A DNA stretch of 64,000 nt, taken from assembly GCA_014529385.2 (NCBI GenBank), contig CM043962.1, forward strand, positions 36,983,098 through 37,047,097, in the 5' to 3' direction. Source of the stretch: Adiantum capillus-veneris. Its lineage: Eukaryota; Streptophyta; Polypodiopsida; Polypodiales; Pteridaceae. The number at the start of each line of letters is the position of its first letter. Within the stretch, counting starts at the first letter, position 1. Below the pieces are notes generated by a model. It did not search any database, was not told where the DNA came from, and saw nothing but the letters and a program-made list of their open reading frames with translations. A program made the translations under genes and the position numbers. Below, piece by piece: positions 13,424-24,751 of the stretch.

Positions 13424-13913
13424 TAGCAATTTTTACCCTTTGATGAGCTATTGATGTATGTATTAAAGGTAGGATTTTCCTAAATAAGATTTTACCTTTT
13501 TTGTCACTTTTATCCAAAAATATTAAGTTTCAAGGTGCTTGCACCTATCTAGATGTGATCCTCTCATCTAAATCTACCCCACCCAAAATTTCCATAAAAA
13601 TAGTTGTCTGCTCCAAAAACTGCTAATGATAGGAGGTGTATGCATCCGAATCTTTAGCTCATTGTTATCAAGCTCTTCTTAAAAATTAATTTTTCAAAAT
13701 TGAATTTTGATAATCTAAGCTCACCTAGTTTATTAGTTCTTATTATAAAGCTAATAGATTTACTTTGTGATTCTAAGGTATGTATTTGTATGCATGTGCA
13801 TGTGCATGTGCATGGGCATGTGAACGTATGTGCATGTGTATGGATGTCCATGGATGCTCATAGCCATGGACCCATTTGTTTTGGAAAGAATGACTCTAAA
13901 CATGAGGTTACAT
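13424..13913 (+). repeat. Direct repeat copy 1, about 490 bp
   Basis: Runs from TAGCAATTTTTACCC to GAGGTTACAT. It matches 14071-14555 with few differences and contains a small cluster of CATGTG hexamers (about 13792-13835). Confidence 0.85.
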
Positions 13914-14070
13914 GAGGTGTAGCACCCAAAGTTGGCATGGAAGTACTTTTAACCTTTGGAAAGCAAGTGAGGTTAACACACCTCTACATGTGAGATAGCA
14001 AGAGCAAGCGCCCTATGAAGCTAGGGGTAGCTCAAGGGGCCAGCTGAAGTAGGGTTCTGACTTGCTGGAA

Positions 14071-14555
14071 TAGCAATTTTTACCCTTTGATGAGCTATTG
14101 ATGTATGTATTAAAGGTAGGATTTTCCTAAATAAGATTTTAACTTTTTTGTCACTTTTATCCAAAAATATTAAGTTTCAAGGTGCTTGCACCTATCTAGA
14201 TGTGATCCTCTCATCTAAATCTACCCCACCCAAAATTTCCATAAGAATAGTTGTCTGCTCCAAAAACTGCTAATGATAGGAGGTGTCCGACTCTTTAGCT
14301 TATTGTTATCAAGCTCTTCTTAAAAATTAATTTTTCAAAATTGAATTTTGATAAGCTAAGCTCACCCTAGTTTATTAGTTCTTATTCTAAAGCTAATAGA
14401 TTTACTTTGTGATTCTAAGGTATGTATTTGTATCCATGTGCATGTGCATGTGCATGGGCATGTGAACGTATGTGCATGTGTAAGGATGTCCATGGATGCT
14501 CATAGCCATGGACCCATTTGTTTTGGAAAGAATGACTCTAAACATGAGGTTACAT
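14071..14555 (+). repeat. Direct repeat copy 2, about 485 bp
   Basis: Near-identical to 13424-13913, with a few substitutions and short indels (for example loss of a few bases near 14286). About 157 bases of unrelated sequence separate the two copies. Confidence 0.85.
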
Positions 14556-14729
14556 ATCAGACTCCATACTTAACAGTTTCTATGCAGGAGCTATGCATTT
14601 CTATGTATAATGCTAATCGATTTCTATGAGACTGCTTAGTGATTTCTATGGACATATAATGTGACTCGCCTGAAGGGTTACTCCAGGAGGTGTAGCACTT
14701 TAGGTTGTATATGCAGCCAATGACAATGG

Positions 14730-14956
14730 TGTTGGAATTAGGGTTGCAAAGAAACACACACAGCTTGGACAAGACGAAGGAAGCTCAAGGCACACAATAG
14801 AGAGTGTGTTACTTCGTTTGCTATGGAAAGATAGATAGCCCTAGAGTGATGGGCGTATATACAATGCTCGGGGGAGAAAACCTCCTAAAGAGGGAAAAAA
14901 TGCCCCGGCGGTCCTAGTGTGCTCACACACATCACTACCACATGTATATGGTAACA
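14730..14956 (-). repeat. 3' LTR of the copia element
   Basis: Bounded by TGTTGG and GGTAACA. The inner side (14957-14966, AATCCCCCCT) is the complement of the polypurine tract. Confidence 0.92.
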
Positions 14957-15031
14957 AATCCCCCCTGGAGTGATGCGGTGAACGAGAGATGGCACATGAG
15001 TAAAGGGAAGTGCCATGCCCTGAGGACAGGA

Positions 15032-18000
15032 TCAGTCCACAAAGGGGAGTAAGCCCAAAGCTTTGCGGAAAGCTTCAAGCTGCTCACGAGACAATGCCTT
15101 TGTGAAAAGATCTGCAAGGTTGTTCTGTGTTGGCACATAAGCCAAGCTCATCCCTCCTGCTGAGAGCCTCTCCCTGACATAGTGGTAATGCACCTCAATG
15201 TGATTTGTGCGAGCATGAAAAACTGGGTTCCTGGCAACTGCCAATGCGCTCTGACTGTCAGTGTAGATAGTGTTGGCAGTGTCCTGTCCAACACCCAAAT
15301 CAGCCATAAGGCGTCTGAGCCATACACACTCAACCGTTGCTGTGAAGACTGCCTTGTACTCAGCCTCACAACTCGAAGTGGCCACAGTAGGTTGCTTCTT
15401 GCTCAACCATGATATACATGAACTGCCAAGCATGAAACAAAAACCACTTGTGGACACTCGCATGTCAAAACAACCAGCCCAATCTGAGTCCGAAAAAGCA
15501 TGTAAGTCTGGTGGCAATGATCCCCCCTTGTGATAAAACAAGCCAAGATGTAAAGTGCCACTAAGGTAGCGGAAAATTCTCTTGACAGCCTGCCAATGCT
15601 TAGACCCTGGGCTTTCCATAAATCTGCTGACCTGTGAGACTGGAAACTAAATATCCGGCCTCGTGTTGCATACATAAATGAGGCAGCCAATAGTAGTTTG
15701 GTAAAGAGTGACATCAGCAGGATCGCCAGCATAATGTAGACTCAACTTCAAACCTGTTTCCATGGGAGTGGCAATAGGTTTGCAATCCTCAAGTCCAAAC
15801 TTACATAGCAATGTCTCTATGTAACTTTTTTGACACAAGGCAATACCACCATCACACTGCTTAAACTGTATACCCAAGTAATGATGCAACAGCCCCAAAT
15901 CTTTCATATTGAAAGTAGCATTCAAATCAGCCTTAAATTTAGCAATATGTCTCTCATTTGGTCCAGTGATCAGCAAATCATCAACATAAAGAACCACAAT
16001 GAGAAGTACATCACCCTCACGCTTTACATACAATGTGCTTTTTGTTAGATTGTTACGAAAGCCTTGTTTGACCAAATGAGTGTCAGCTTTCTCATACCAA
16101 GCACGAGGAGATTGCTTCAACCCATACAAAGCCTTGTTACATTTGTACACTTTGTCCTCTTGTCCTTTTAGGAAAAAACCGCGAGGCTGCGTTACATAAA
16201 CCAAAATGATCTGCCAATGCACATAGAAAATGCACAGTAGTCATACGACAAGTTGGAGCAAAAGTCTCTTCATAGTCTATGCCTTTTTGCTGTGCATAAC
16301 CTTTTGCAACAAGTCGATTGAGCCTTATGGCAATCGATCTCACCATCCGGCTTGCGTTTCAACTTGTAAACCCACTTCGTACCAATGGCCTTTTTGCCAG
16401 GAGGCAAATCACATAAAGTCCATGTGTCATTTTCTATAAGTGCATCATATTCTGATTGCATGGCAGCCATCCAATTTTCTGAATTCTGTGCTTCATCAAA
16501 AGAAAGAGGCTCCTCAACATCATGTAAGCTAGACACAGCCAAAGCATAACAATCTGATGCATAAGATGCATGGCGAGAGCCTAAACGAGTACGACTAGAC
16601 AAAGGTGCATCCAATTTACTATCACGCAAAGTGTGCACCAGCCATTTTGGCATACCTCTAGCCTGCTCATTTTCAGCCCTTTCCTGATCAAGTACATCAT
16701 GTACATCTGCATCAGTAATAGGCTGTTCTAAAACATTTTTAGAAACCCCCATAGGTTGTACATTTGCCTCATTGGAACTTACATTCGTATTTCCACCATT
16801 GAAAAGAGGCAACAAAGTGTCATAAATGTCCTGTGAGCTTACATTACTGTCTCTAGTACATGACAACAAGGGCTGAACAGAATCTTCCACAAACACTACA
16901 TCCCGAGAAACCAGAATACATTTTGTTTGCGGATGATACAACCTATAACCTTTGCTTTCAGCACTATAACCAACAAAAATACATTTGACAACCTTATCAT
17001 CCAGTTTTCTGTGCTGCACTTGTGGCACCAAAGCATATGCCAAACAGCCAAAAACACGCATTTTCTCAATAGAAGGCTTTCTATCATGCCATGCTTCATA
17101 TGGAGTAATAGACTGAAAAGCTGTTGTAGGAAACCTGTTAAGTACATAAGTGGCACACATGATGGCCTCAAGCCAAAAAGAATGCGGCAAAGCTTGAATT
17201 TTGACCATACATCGTGTCATTTCCGTCAGTGACTTGTTTTTCCTCTCAGCAACACCATTTTGCTGAGGTGTATAAGGCATTGTACATTGGTGTTTTATCC
17301 CACGGCTAGCTAGAAATGCATTAAATTCATGAGACATATACTCCCCCCCTCGATCAGAACGGAGGGTGCCCATAGTACATTTCGAGACATTTTCAGCCAT
17401 AGCCAGAAATTGTTTGAAGCACATAAAAACTTCGGACTTCGCTTTAAGCGGAAATACCCATGCATTCCTGGAGTAATCATCAATGAAAGTCACGAAGTAC
17501 AGGTAATTGCCCAAGGACGGAGTTTTCATGGGCCCACAAACATCACTATGCACAAGCTGCAACCTGCATGTGGCCCGAACTGAACCATCCTTTGGAAATT
17601 TAGAACGCTGCATCTTACCCAAAATACAGCCTTCACAAACATGTTTGACAGGTGCTTCAAGAGGTGGCAAAGAAGCAACCATATTAGATTTCTGCAAACG
17701 CAACAAACTGGCAAAATTCAAATGACCAAAACGTGCATGCCAGAGTTTTGCATCTGAAATAGCCCTTGAATCTGCAACAGCATTTGCAAAATTTTGTCCA
17801 CACTTGTCATACAAAGTGAGCTTATACAGCCCACGGCACAAAAGCCCAGATGCAACAATTTCATCACCGAAACTGAGATCATGAACTGTACATGTGTCAT
17901 CCACAAATTTGACTACAAGTCCAAGTCTAGCAAGTGCGGATACAGACAAGAGATTTTTCTTGATCCCAAGTACGTAAAGTGCATCAACAAGTGTGAAGGA

Positions 18001-19242
18001 ACTGCCATTAGCAGCAGTGAGCACAATCTTTCCAACTCCCTGAACTGGATAAAAGGCGTTGTTGGCACAAGTGACTGAATTCCCATGAGGGACAGACTCG
18101 AGAGAGGTAAACAACTCACGATGTGAGGTAATGTGCTTTGTAGCACCACTGTCGAAATACCACACATGTGAATCTGCAGCAACTGACAAGCATGCATCAT
18201 GGACAGTAGGATTGTAAGTGCACTCTGCGCTAAAAGCCCATTCTGCATCAACATCAGCATCACAGTCTCCTTTCACAGAAGACTCAACAATGGCTGCATT
18301 TGTAGTGGAACCACCCTCTTTCTTCTTATCCTCTTTGGCCTTCAACTTAGGACACGACTTGATCAAGTGATCATTGGCTTTACAATAATGGCAACGCATC
18401 TTCTTTTTGCCCTTATCACCAGAAATACCAGACGAAGTACTGCTAGCAGAAGCATTAGGAACAGAATTTTTGCCACTCGAAGCAGAACCATAAGAAGTGG
18501 CTGCATTACTGTTACCACCCTTTCTTTGAGAAGCAATAAAAGCATGTTCAACTGCACGCTGCCTAACCCTGTTTTTTCTAGAAAGTGACTCTTGCAACAG
18601 CAATGTGCATAATGCATCAAACTTGACAACTTCAAGATTTCCTTGGGTCATCAGTCTCCAAGTACTAGCAAAAGTGTAGTAGGAATCTGGTAAGGCATCA
18701 AGAATAGTCTGCACAAGGGAACTGTCTGAAATGACTTCACCTACAGAAATAAGCTACTCATTGATATCCTTGACACTAGCAAGGAAAGTGTCCATATCAT
18801 CTTCCTCATGCATAATCTTCGAATCCAGCTCTTTACGCAGCAAAGCAATTTTAGCCTCATTGCGGCTTGCATAAAGACCTGCTAAAATATCCCAAGCCTG
18901 TTTTACAGATTTTGCTGAACGGATGTGAGGAACAATGGTGCGCTTCACAGACAACGCAATCAACGCATGAGCCTACGCATCCTTAACATCCCAACGAGCT
19001 TGTTCTGCCATAGGCAAAACAACTCTAACAGCTGCAATCCTTGTAGCAAGACTTGCAACATCCTCAACATCGCCTACATCCTCAGAACCAGGACGTACAT
19101 CAATGCCCTGCACAATGTTCCAGACACCCTTTGACACAAGAACATGTTGCATCATATAAGCCCACATAGGGTAGTTGTCCCCATCCAACGTGTCCTCAGC
19201 AACAAACATCTTGAACACATCTGTGTTGTTGTTGTCAGCCAT
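15032..19242 (-). pseudogene. Copia gag-pol polyprotein, interrupted
   Basis: Met at 19242 (MADNNNTDVFKMFVAEDTLD) starts a gag with the copia-type sequence DNYPMWAYMMQHVLV. In-frame stops occur near 18972 and 18753. The long frame 18714-16270 then carries the end of gag with a CCHC knuckle (CHYCKANDHLIKSC), a protease with DSGATKHIT, the integrase zinc finger (WHARFGHLN...CEGCILGK) and the integrase core (HSDVCGPM, FIDDYSRNAWVF, DRGGEYMS, PYTPQQNGVAERKN). At about 16320 the frame shifts and the RT continues ([49 protein letters not shown]). A stop at about 15647 precedes RNase H (FSDSDWAGCFD, TSSCEAEYKAV, YTDSQSALAVARNPVFHART), which ends at 15032. At least three stops and one or two frameshifts prevent a full product. 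Confidence 0.92.
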
Positions 19243-19590
19243 GGTAAATGTTGCACCTGATGTGAAAACTGCCCGAAAATAGGAGAAACGGAGCGGGAAC
19301 AACCTGTGCTATATAGCACAAACCGTAGAATACTATAAGGCACCTGTTGTGCAGAAAACGGCACTGATAGAAAATCTGCACAAAATGACGAAACAGCCTA
19401 TGCAGTACTGTCTGTAGTGGAAACAGAGGCCGAAATGAGCCTAAATCAAAATTCTGAGCAGACCAAGGTCTTCGAGCTTGCCCAAAATTTTTGTCGACCT
19501 GCAAACGCTCGCCAAAGCTCACTAAAATATGAGAAAGTGAGCAGGAGTGTGCTGGAGCAGCTGGCGACTAAGCCCGGGAGGACGTGACCT

Positions 19591-19602
19591 GCTCTGATAC
19601 CA
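19591..19602 (-). other. Copia primer-binding site
   Basis: The minus strand reads TGGTATCAGAGC two bases after the 5' LTR. This is the classic plant site complementary to the 3' end of initiator methionine tRNA. Confidence 0.92.
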
Positions 19603-19604
19603 AT

Positions 19605-19831
19605 TGTTGGAATTAGGGTTGCAGAGAAACACACAGAGCTTGGAGAAGACGAAGGAAGCTCAAGGCACACAATAGAGAGTGTGTTACTTAGTGTGCTATG
19701 GAAAGATAGATAGCCCTAGAGTGATGGGTGTATATACAATGCTGGGGGGAAAAAACCTCCTAAAGAGGGAAAAAATACCCCGATGGTCCTAGTGTGTTCA
19801 CACACATCACTACCACATGTATATGGTAACA
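19605..19831 (-). repeat. 5' LTR of the copia element
   Basis: Same 227-bp length and ends as 14730-14956. The right flank AATGG matches the left target-site duplication. Confidence 0.92.
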
Positions 19832-19836
19832 AATGG

Positions 19837-20385
19837 GTGGAGTGAACATTCATCAGAAGAATTTTCTATGATTTTGGAGTATTTGAATAATTATGAAGTA
19901 GTGTTGTATGTCGAGTTTTTCCTAGAAAAGATAGCCTTGGTGCTCTTTTTTATTGTTGAGGTGTTGTTTGAATAAACTTGTGATGGGAAATCTAATAAAA
20001 GAACTTTGTGTTATGAACAACCATGTGGTAGTAATAAGGAAACAAGATTAAAGTGTGAGTGTGGGGGTGGATCACCCAAGACCTCACACACCTTCGAAGA
20101 TGGTGAGAGCTAGCGGGGTATGAGAGTAGATTGAGAGGAAGAAGGAGTAGTCTTGGGAGAAAGAATTATATCTCCTCACATAATCACTCATAAAAGCTTA
20201 GCATAAGTAATTAGCATGGTAGAGGAGATGAGCATGCATTGAAGCTTGGCTCTTGGTTGGATTTTCATCACAAGCCAAGAGTTGTTGGTGTAGGCCTCCC
20301 TTCTCACAAGCTTGGAGTAGATGATGAGCTTTCCATTAAAGCTTGAGAAGGAGAGAGAGAGAGAGTCTTCTTGCTCCACACATGA

Positions 20386-20419
<34 letters not shown>

Positions 20420-20480
20420 TAATGCTTTGCCAAAATCAGTCCCCCTCTCTCTCTTGGTCGACCCCTCTTGCAAAATACTC
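19837..20480. other. No gene seen; short (GT)n
   Basis: AT-rich sequence without a recognisable coding frame. A (GT)n run lies at about 20391-20418, next to a short (GA)n at 20353-20365. Confidence 0.4.
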
Positions 20481-20489
20481 TTGTTGGCA

Positions 20490-20825
20490 CCTCATTGGAC
20501 CCTGCAAAGCTTAGCCAATCATAATTGAGAAGCATAAGTGATAGCCTTGTGACAAGTGTCCCCCTTTTCCCTTCTGTGAGACCTTTAGGTACATTGGACC
20601 CCTTTGTCTTCTGGCCAATAGGAAGCAGGCAAGCCATTGGGCTGATGAATGCTCATTGGACCCCTTGAAGACTGTCCAATAGTCTTCTAGAGAGCTTAAT
20701 TATTATTGGTTCTTTTATCACGTGTTTTTAAATGAATTAAAGTATATTTACTCTAGCCTATTTCTCATTGGTCCACCTCTATGGACATCCAATAGGATTT
20801 GAGTGCACCTTGTGGGCAATTGGCC
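20490..20825. repeat. Ladder of ATTGG...CCAAT inverted repeats
   Basis: CATTGG(ACC) followed 15-25 bases later by (G/T)CCAAT recurs four times: about 20492-20521, 20593-20622, 20653-20683 and 20767-20795. Further single ATTGG motifs lie at about 20635 and 20819. Each pair could form a short stem-loop, and together they are a dense cluster of CCAAT boxes on both strands. Confidence 0.55.
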
Positions 20826-20879
20826 TAGGGAGCTGACATGTATCCACTATGCCCTTTGTGTAAAGGGGCTTGCATAAGT

Positions 20880-20880
<1 letters not shown>

Positions 20881-20964
<84 letters not shown>
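20881..20964. repeat. (GT)n microsatellite
   Basis: An essentially pure GT run of about 84 bases. Confidence 0.97.
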
Positions 20965-20968
<4 letters not shown>

Positions 20969-21339
20969 TCTCTCATCCTCTACTAAAAGGGCTTGCCCCC
21001 TCCTATGTAGGAGCTTGCAAAGACTTTTGTGTACACTCAAAGCAGCCAATTTTCCCTAGGGTTGGACCATTTGACATAACCTTTGAATTTTGGAACCTTA
21101 GCATTTTGGAAGTCTTAAGGGACTGAACCTTAGGGTCTGTGAAGCCCATTGTTGCACATTGATTTTTTGCAGATGTCCCCCCCTTTGGATCCTTATTTTC
21201 CCTCCTTTGGATCCCTATTGTGATCGGTCTGCCAGCTTAACCAATATTCTAGCTTTTTCTTGGTACTTCCCCATATTAAATGATCAGTTTAACATGAGAA
21301 AATCATTTAGGAGAATTAGATATTAGTTATTATGACACT

Positions 21340-21640
21340 ACACAAGGGCGTTACACACGGTTGTCTCCCATGAGAGAGGGCATCCCTTTTGGCCTATAAA
21401 AGGAGGCCTCTTCTACACACAAAATTTATTGTGGTGCATTGTGAACTTGATGCAACAAGGTGTGTGTGAGGTGGTGAGAGTGAGGCAAGGCCAGAGCTCC
21501 ATTAAGGGTATAATCCCTTTGTAACCTACTTCTAGTTTTAAGTACTAAAGCCATTAAGTGGCTGCTTTCCCATGGACGTATATCGTGTTCTGTGTGTGTG
21601 TGTGTGTGTGTGTGCGTGTGTGTGCGTGTGTAGTAGTTCT
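21340..21640 (+). promoter_or_regulatory. LTR- or promoter-like block with TATA box
   Basis: CCTATAAAAGGAGGCC at about 21394-21409 is a strong TATA box. A leader-like sequence follows, with GGTATAATCCCTTTGTAACC, as in the R/U5 part of many plant LTRs. It is followed by (TG)n at about 21591-21630 and (AT)n at 21643-21660. No coding sequence or partner LTR was found, so a solo or truncated LTR is likely. Confidence 0.35.
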
Positions 21641-21660
21641 AATTATATATATATAATATA

Positions 21661-22344
21661 TACGCAAACGAACACTATAGTTCATAGACCAATAATTCTA
21701 GGAAAATACAATGGATTTATACAATAATTTATTTGCATTTGAAAATAAATTTTGTACAAGGTAGTGAAGATAACGAAGTAAAACATGGGAAACAGTCATC
21801 CCAGATTCTGAGTGATGTTGCTTCAAGGTAAGCGAACAGCAACCAGTCATCTACTACATAGAACTAAATGTTTTTATCAAAGAAGGTAGCCCTCACCTGC
21901 ATCCATAGCCACAAGAAAACAATTCGTTAGCACGTGAATGTACATAGGTGCTGGTGGGCATCCCAGTTGTTATCCAAGTCACAATGAAAAAACAAACAGT
22001 TCTTCTATATGTAATTTGTTGTTTAGGATTTATTAAGGATGGTGACCCAACCCATTTAAAGGCAAGATGTATCAGTATTGACATGTTACACACTTTGAGA
22101 GGTGATCCATCTTGCCATAAACATCAGCTGGCAAAACAACATTCTATTTTTTTCTTTTAATCGACACCCCATTATTCAGATGCTCATAAAAATTTCAACT
22201 AATTTTTCCATATCTCGGTGTCCCACATGACCAACTGGTGAAATAGTTTCGAGATTTGGCATCTCTCAACATTAAAAAAAAAACTCAATTTCTTCAAGTA
22301 ATCCAGCTGGAATCACATCCCCAGAAACATAGAGTTATATTTTT
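21661..22344. other. No gene seen
   Basis: AT-rich sequence with no recognisable product. It could be 3' flank of the weak candidate gene that ends at 22345. Confidence 0.35.
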
Positions 22345-22562
22345 TTAAAAACAATTCTGTCTAATTAACAAATTATCAAATTTAAGCATCTTCTTTTTAG
22401 CCAAGTCTTCCAGCTTATACTGTTTTTAAGGCTTCAAGATAGCCAAAACAATACTTACCCAGTAGACTAGGAGATGAAGCAAACCAGTAGGCCATGTCAT
22501 AATGTTAGGCTTCATAATATCCAAGCCCGTACGCGCCAGAAAGAACAGAACCATGCCAACTC
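22345..22562 (-). CDS. Candidate last two exons of a membrane protein
   Basis: I do not recognise this protein. A segment at about 22459-22562 encodes a hydrophobic stretch (MVLFFLARTGLDIMKPN, then WPTGLLHLLVYW) that looks like membrane-spanning sequence, and it ends at a good splice donor (TGG|GTAAGT). A second segment, 22345-22419, follows an acceptor (ACAG) in the same phase and encodes YKLEDLAKKKMLKFDN and a short tail to a stop. Hydrophobic segments followed by a Lys-rich tail are plausible for a small membrane protein. The upstream acceptor is weak, and earlier exons could not be joined in frame. An exon-like block with donor AAG|GTGAGT at about 23455-23640 might be its 5' end. The model is tentative. 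Confidence 0.28.
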
Positions 22563-23454
22563 TTTATTATGAGTAACCCATTAAGTAAGATCTGAGTCAA
22601 TCTCAGTAAGACCTACAAGGAAGGTCTAATTCCTGTGAACAGTAACCCAGCCAAAGATACACACCAAGACTTACCTTGGCTAAGTAAAAATGTCCTTTAC
22701 GCATAAGAATGACTAGAAAATTTACCATCAGTATTTCAATCAAAGTCTACAAAGTAAGCTGGAGAAATCATTTTAAATTTTTCATATAACATCATGCAGG
22801 TATGCACCCATACTCCCATGTACAGATCGAAGAGAGTAGGTAAAGGTCAAATTCGAAATAGCCATGCTTAGGACTTCATACAGTTGGCGACCCATTACTT
22901 TAAGGCAAAATGCATTTAGCATCCTAAGTTACATCCTGTAAGTAAAAAACCCGGCAAAAAACATGTCTATAGAAAAAGCTTTCAAGTTTTCAAGCATCTT
23001 ATCAGAAATTCCACTTTATAAGGATAAGAACAGCTTCAACAAATTTTATCCAACTTGGCTGTACCGTAGTAATCAACCAGAGACACCACATTTTAGTCTC
23101 GAGCTCTGGCAGCAATTAGCCCAGTCACGGTACCCCAATTTCATCAAGTATACCAGTCAAACCCACTTCTCATGCTATAGATTTAATTGAAAAAACAGTC
23201 AAATTAACCAATGTTTAAAATACTGCCAATCATCAATTTGAAGTACCTTCTACAATTAAGCAAAAGCAGTCTAGATCACAATTTTAAAAAAATTTAAAGA
23301 GAACAGTAGATCTAGATAACCTATAGACTTGATGAAGATGATTCCATCACAACTTTCTCAGTTTTTTTCGGCATGATGAAGTCACCACAACAAAGAAAAA
23401 TTGAATGCACAACAGAAGTCACATAACACGATGCTAAGTGAGCATAGGTACTCA
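22563..23454. other. Intron-like AT-rich sequence
   Basis: Several splice-like motifs occur on the minus strand (for example AAG|GTAAGTC at about 22676), but no coding chain could be assembled. It contains no recognised repeat. Confidence 0.25.
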
Positions 23455-23640
23455 CCTTCTGAGGTATTTATAGGTAATAATGCTGCCACTCCTTAGCAGA
23501 AGGGCCCCGAAATTGGCTAGGTAGCCCCGCCATCGAGGTCGGCCTTCAAGACCCCCTTTCCCGGGATTATACTCAGCACGAGATCCGGAAGCTAGAAGCC
23601 AGCACAGAGATCAACAGCCTCCAACAATAGCCTGCTAAAA
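23455..23640 (-). other. Exon-like GC-richer block ending in a splice donor
   Basis: Markedly more GC-rich than its surroundings. On the minus strand it ends CTCAGAAG|GTGAGTACC. A Met in a good context (CTCGATGGCGG) opens a 21-codon frame that stops before the donor, so the block is more likely a 5' leader exon, or a coding exon with an indel. Confidence 0.25.
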
Positions 23641-24751
23641 CTCTCCTACTATGCAGAAGAAAGCGTGCGACAGGCACTGACAGAGAAAGCAATGCAGAGG
23701 AGTAATCAGAAGCAACCTAACAGAAGTATTAGGGAGAACAAGAAGACCTTTTTTGCTCATGTAAAAAGAAGATATCAAAAAATATAAAAGAAATAGATAA
23801 AAAACATATTATGAGCCACATGTGCTTAATTAAAAATTGCAGTAAACACCAAGGTTATTTTTCCTGCTTTGAAAGGTTGATACTTGGTCCACATACGAAC
23901 AATTGCTCCCAGCACTGGGTGGATATAAATAGGCAGTAATCCATATAACTGATATGATCTCACATGAGCCTATGGTCAAAAAAAAAGCAACTTGGATAAA
24001 TTTTGAGGGTAGACATAGGCCAATCCCAACTAGGTGAGATAAAAGAATGGGCATTTTGAACACATACCCATTGGGTTAAGGTATCAATGCAGGTCTATAA
24101 AAGACGGGCATATTTTTATCAAACCAGTGTACAGTATCTGTCTTGAGTAGCTATCGGAGAGTTTACAGCCAACATCTAACTTTATCATCAGGTGTGTCAT
24201 ACATATTTATTTGAAATGACTTATAATGGAGATAGGGTTTTAGCTATATCTATTGCACATCTTTAGCAGTCAAGTGAGTCTACTAAGCGAACCACACTAC
24301 TCCGTTACGAACGTTAGTTATTTCCGCAATTAGGAACATCTATTACTCAGACGAAGTGGTGGACATATCAGGGCACAGTGACGCGGGTGACTCTTTGGGG
24401 TCGAGAGAATTTTAGGAACAATATTCGTCTGGTGATGGTATGGGCATAGGGCCACAATACTATTATGTAGAACATTCAATGAAGCGAGGCTTTTCAGAAC
24501 GGTTATATCTGCTAGCGTAGTTTCTTCCACCACAAAAGATTTTTTTGTATCGCAACTATGGACGGCCACTCAGAGGATACTTTAACAGCACACCATGCAC
24601 CATGGAGTATGGTGTAATCTTAGCTACCCGTATCTTGCCTTTGGCCGAGCGTGCAAACCCATGTTATTACTGTGACAGTTGTTTGTGCGATCATGTAATG
24701 GATGGTTTACTAGAAATGTAAAGGTGAAGACTGGGAGGGGTCTCTTTTTTT
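23641..24751. other. No gene seen between candidate genes
   Basis: AT-rich and without recognisable coding frames. The part nearest 24751 is probably the 3' untranslated region of the minus-strand gene that ends at 24752. Confidence 0.35.

Larger units (their letters stand above)
13335..14729 (+). repeat. LTR-like region with internal duplication
   Basis: Starts TGTAAGGTCTCC after the polypurine tract of the deleted gypsy element. It includes two near-identical copies of a roughly 490-bp block and no protein-coding gene. The right border is cut by the copia insertion at 14730. Confidence 0.4.
14730..19831 (-). mobile_element. Complete-structure Ty1-copia retrotransposon, disabled
   Basis: Two 227-bp LTRs (14730-14956 and 19605-19831) start TGTTGGAATTAGGG and end GGTAACA. 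By eye they differ at about a dozen sites. Both outer flanks carry the 5-bp target-site duplication AATGG (14725-14729 and 19832-19836). Transcription is on the minus strand: a primer site complementary to initiator-Met tRNA (TGGTATCAGAGC) follows the 5' LTR and a purine tract precedes the 3' LTR. The interior encodes gag, zinc knuckle, protease, integrase, reverse transcriptase and RNase H in copia order. Stops and frameshifts break it. The intact borders and similar LTRs imply a fairly recent insertion that decayed or was copied from a defective parent. Confidence 0.93.

Noticed and set aside
24330-24569. 79-codon minus-strand frame downstream of the Cys/His gene
   Set aside because: No similarity and no splice connection in phase with the gene; probably 3' flank.
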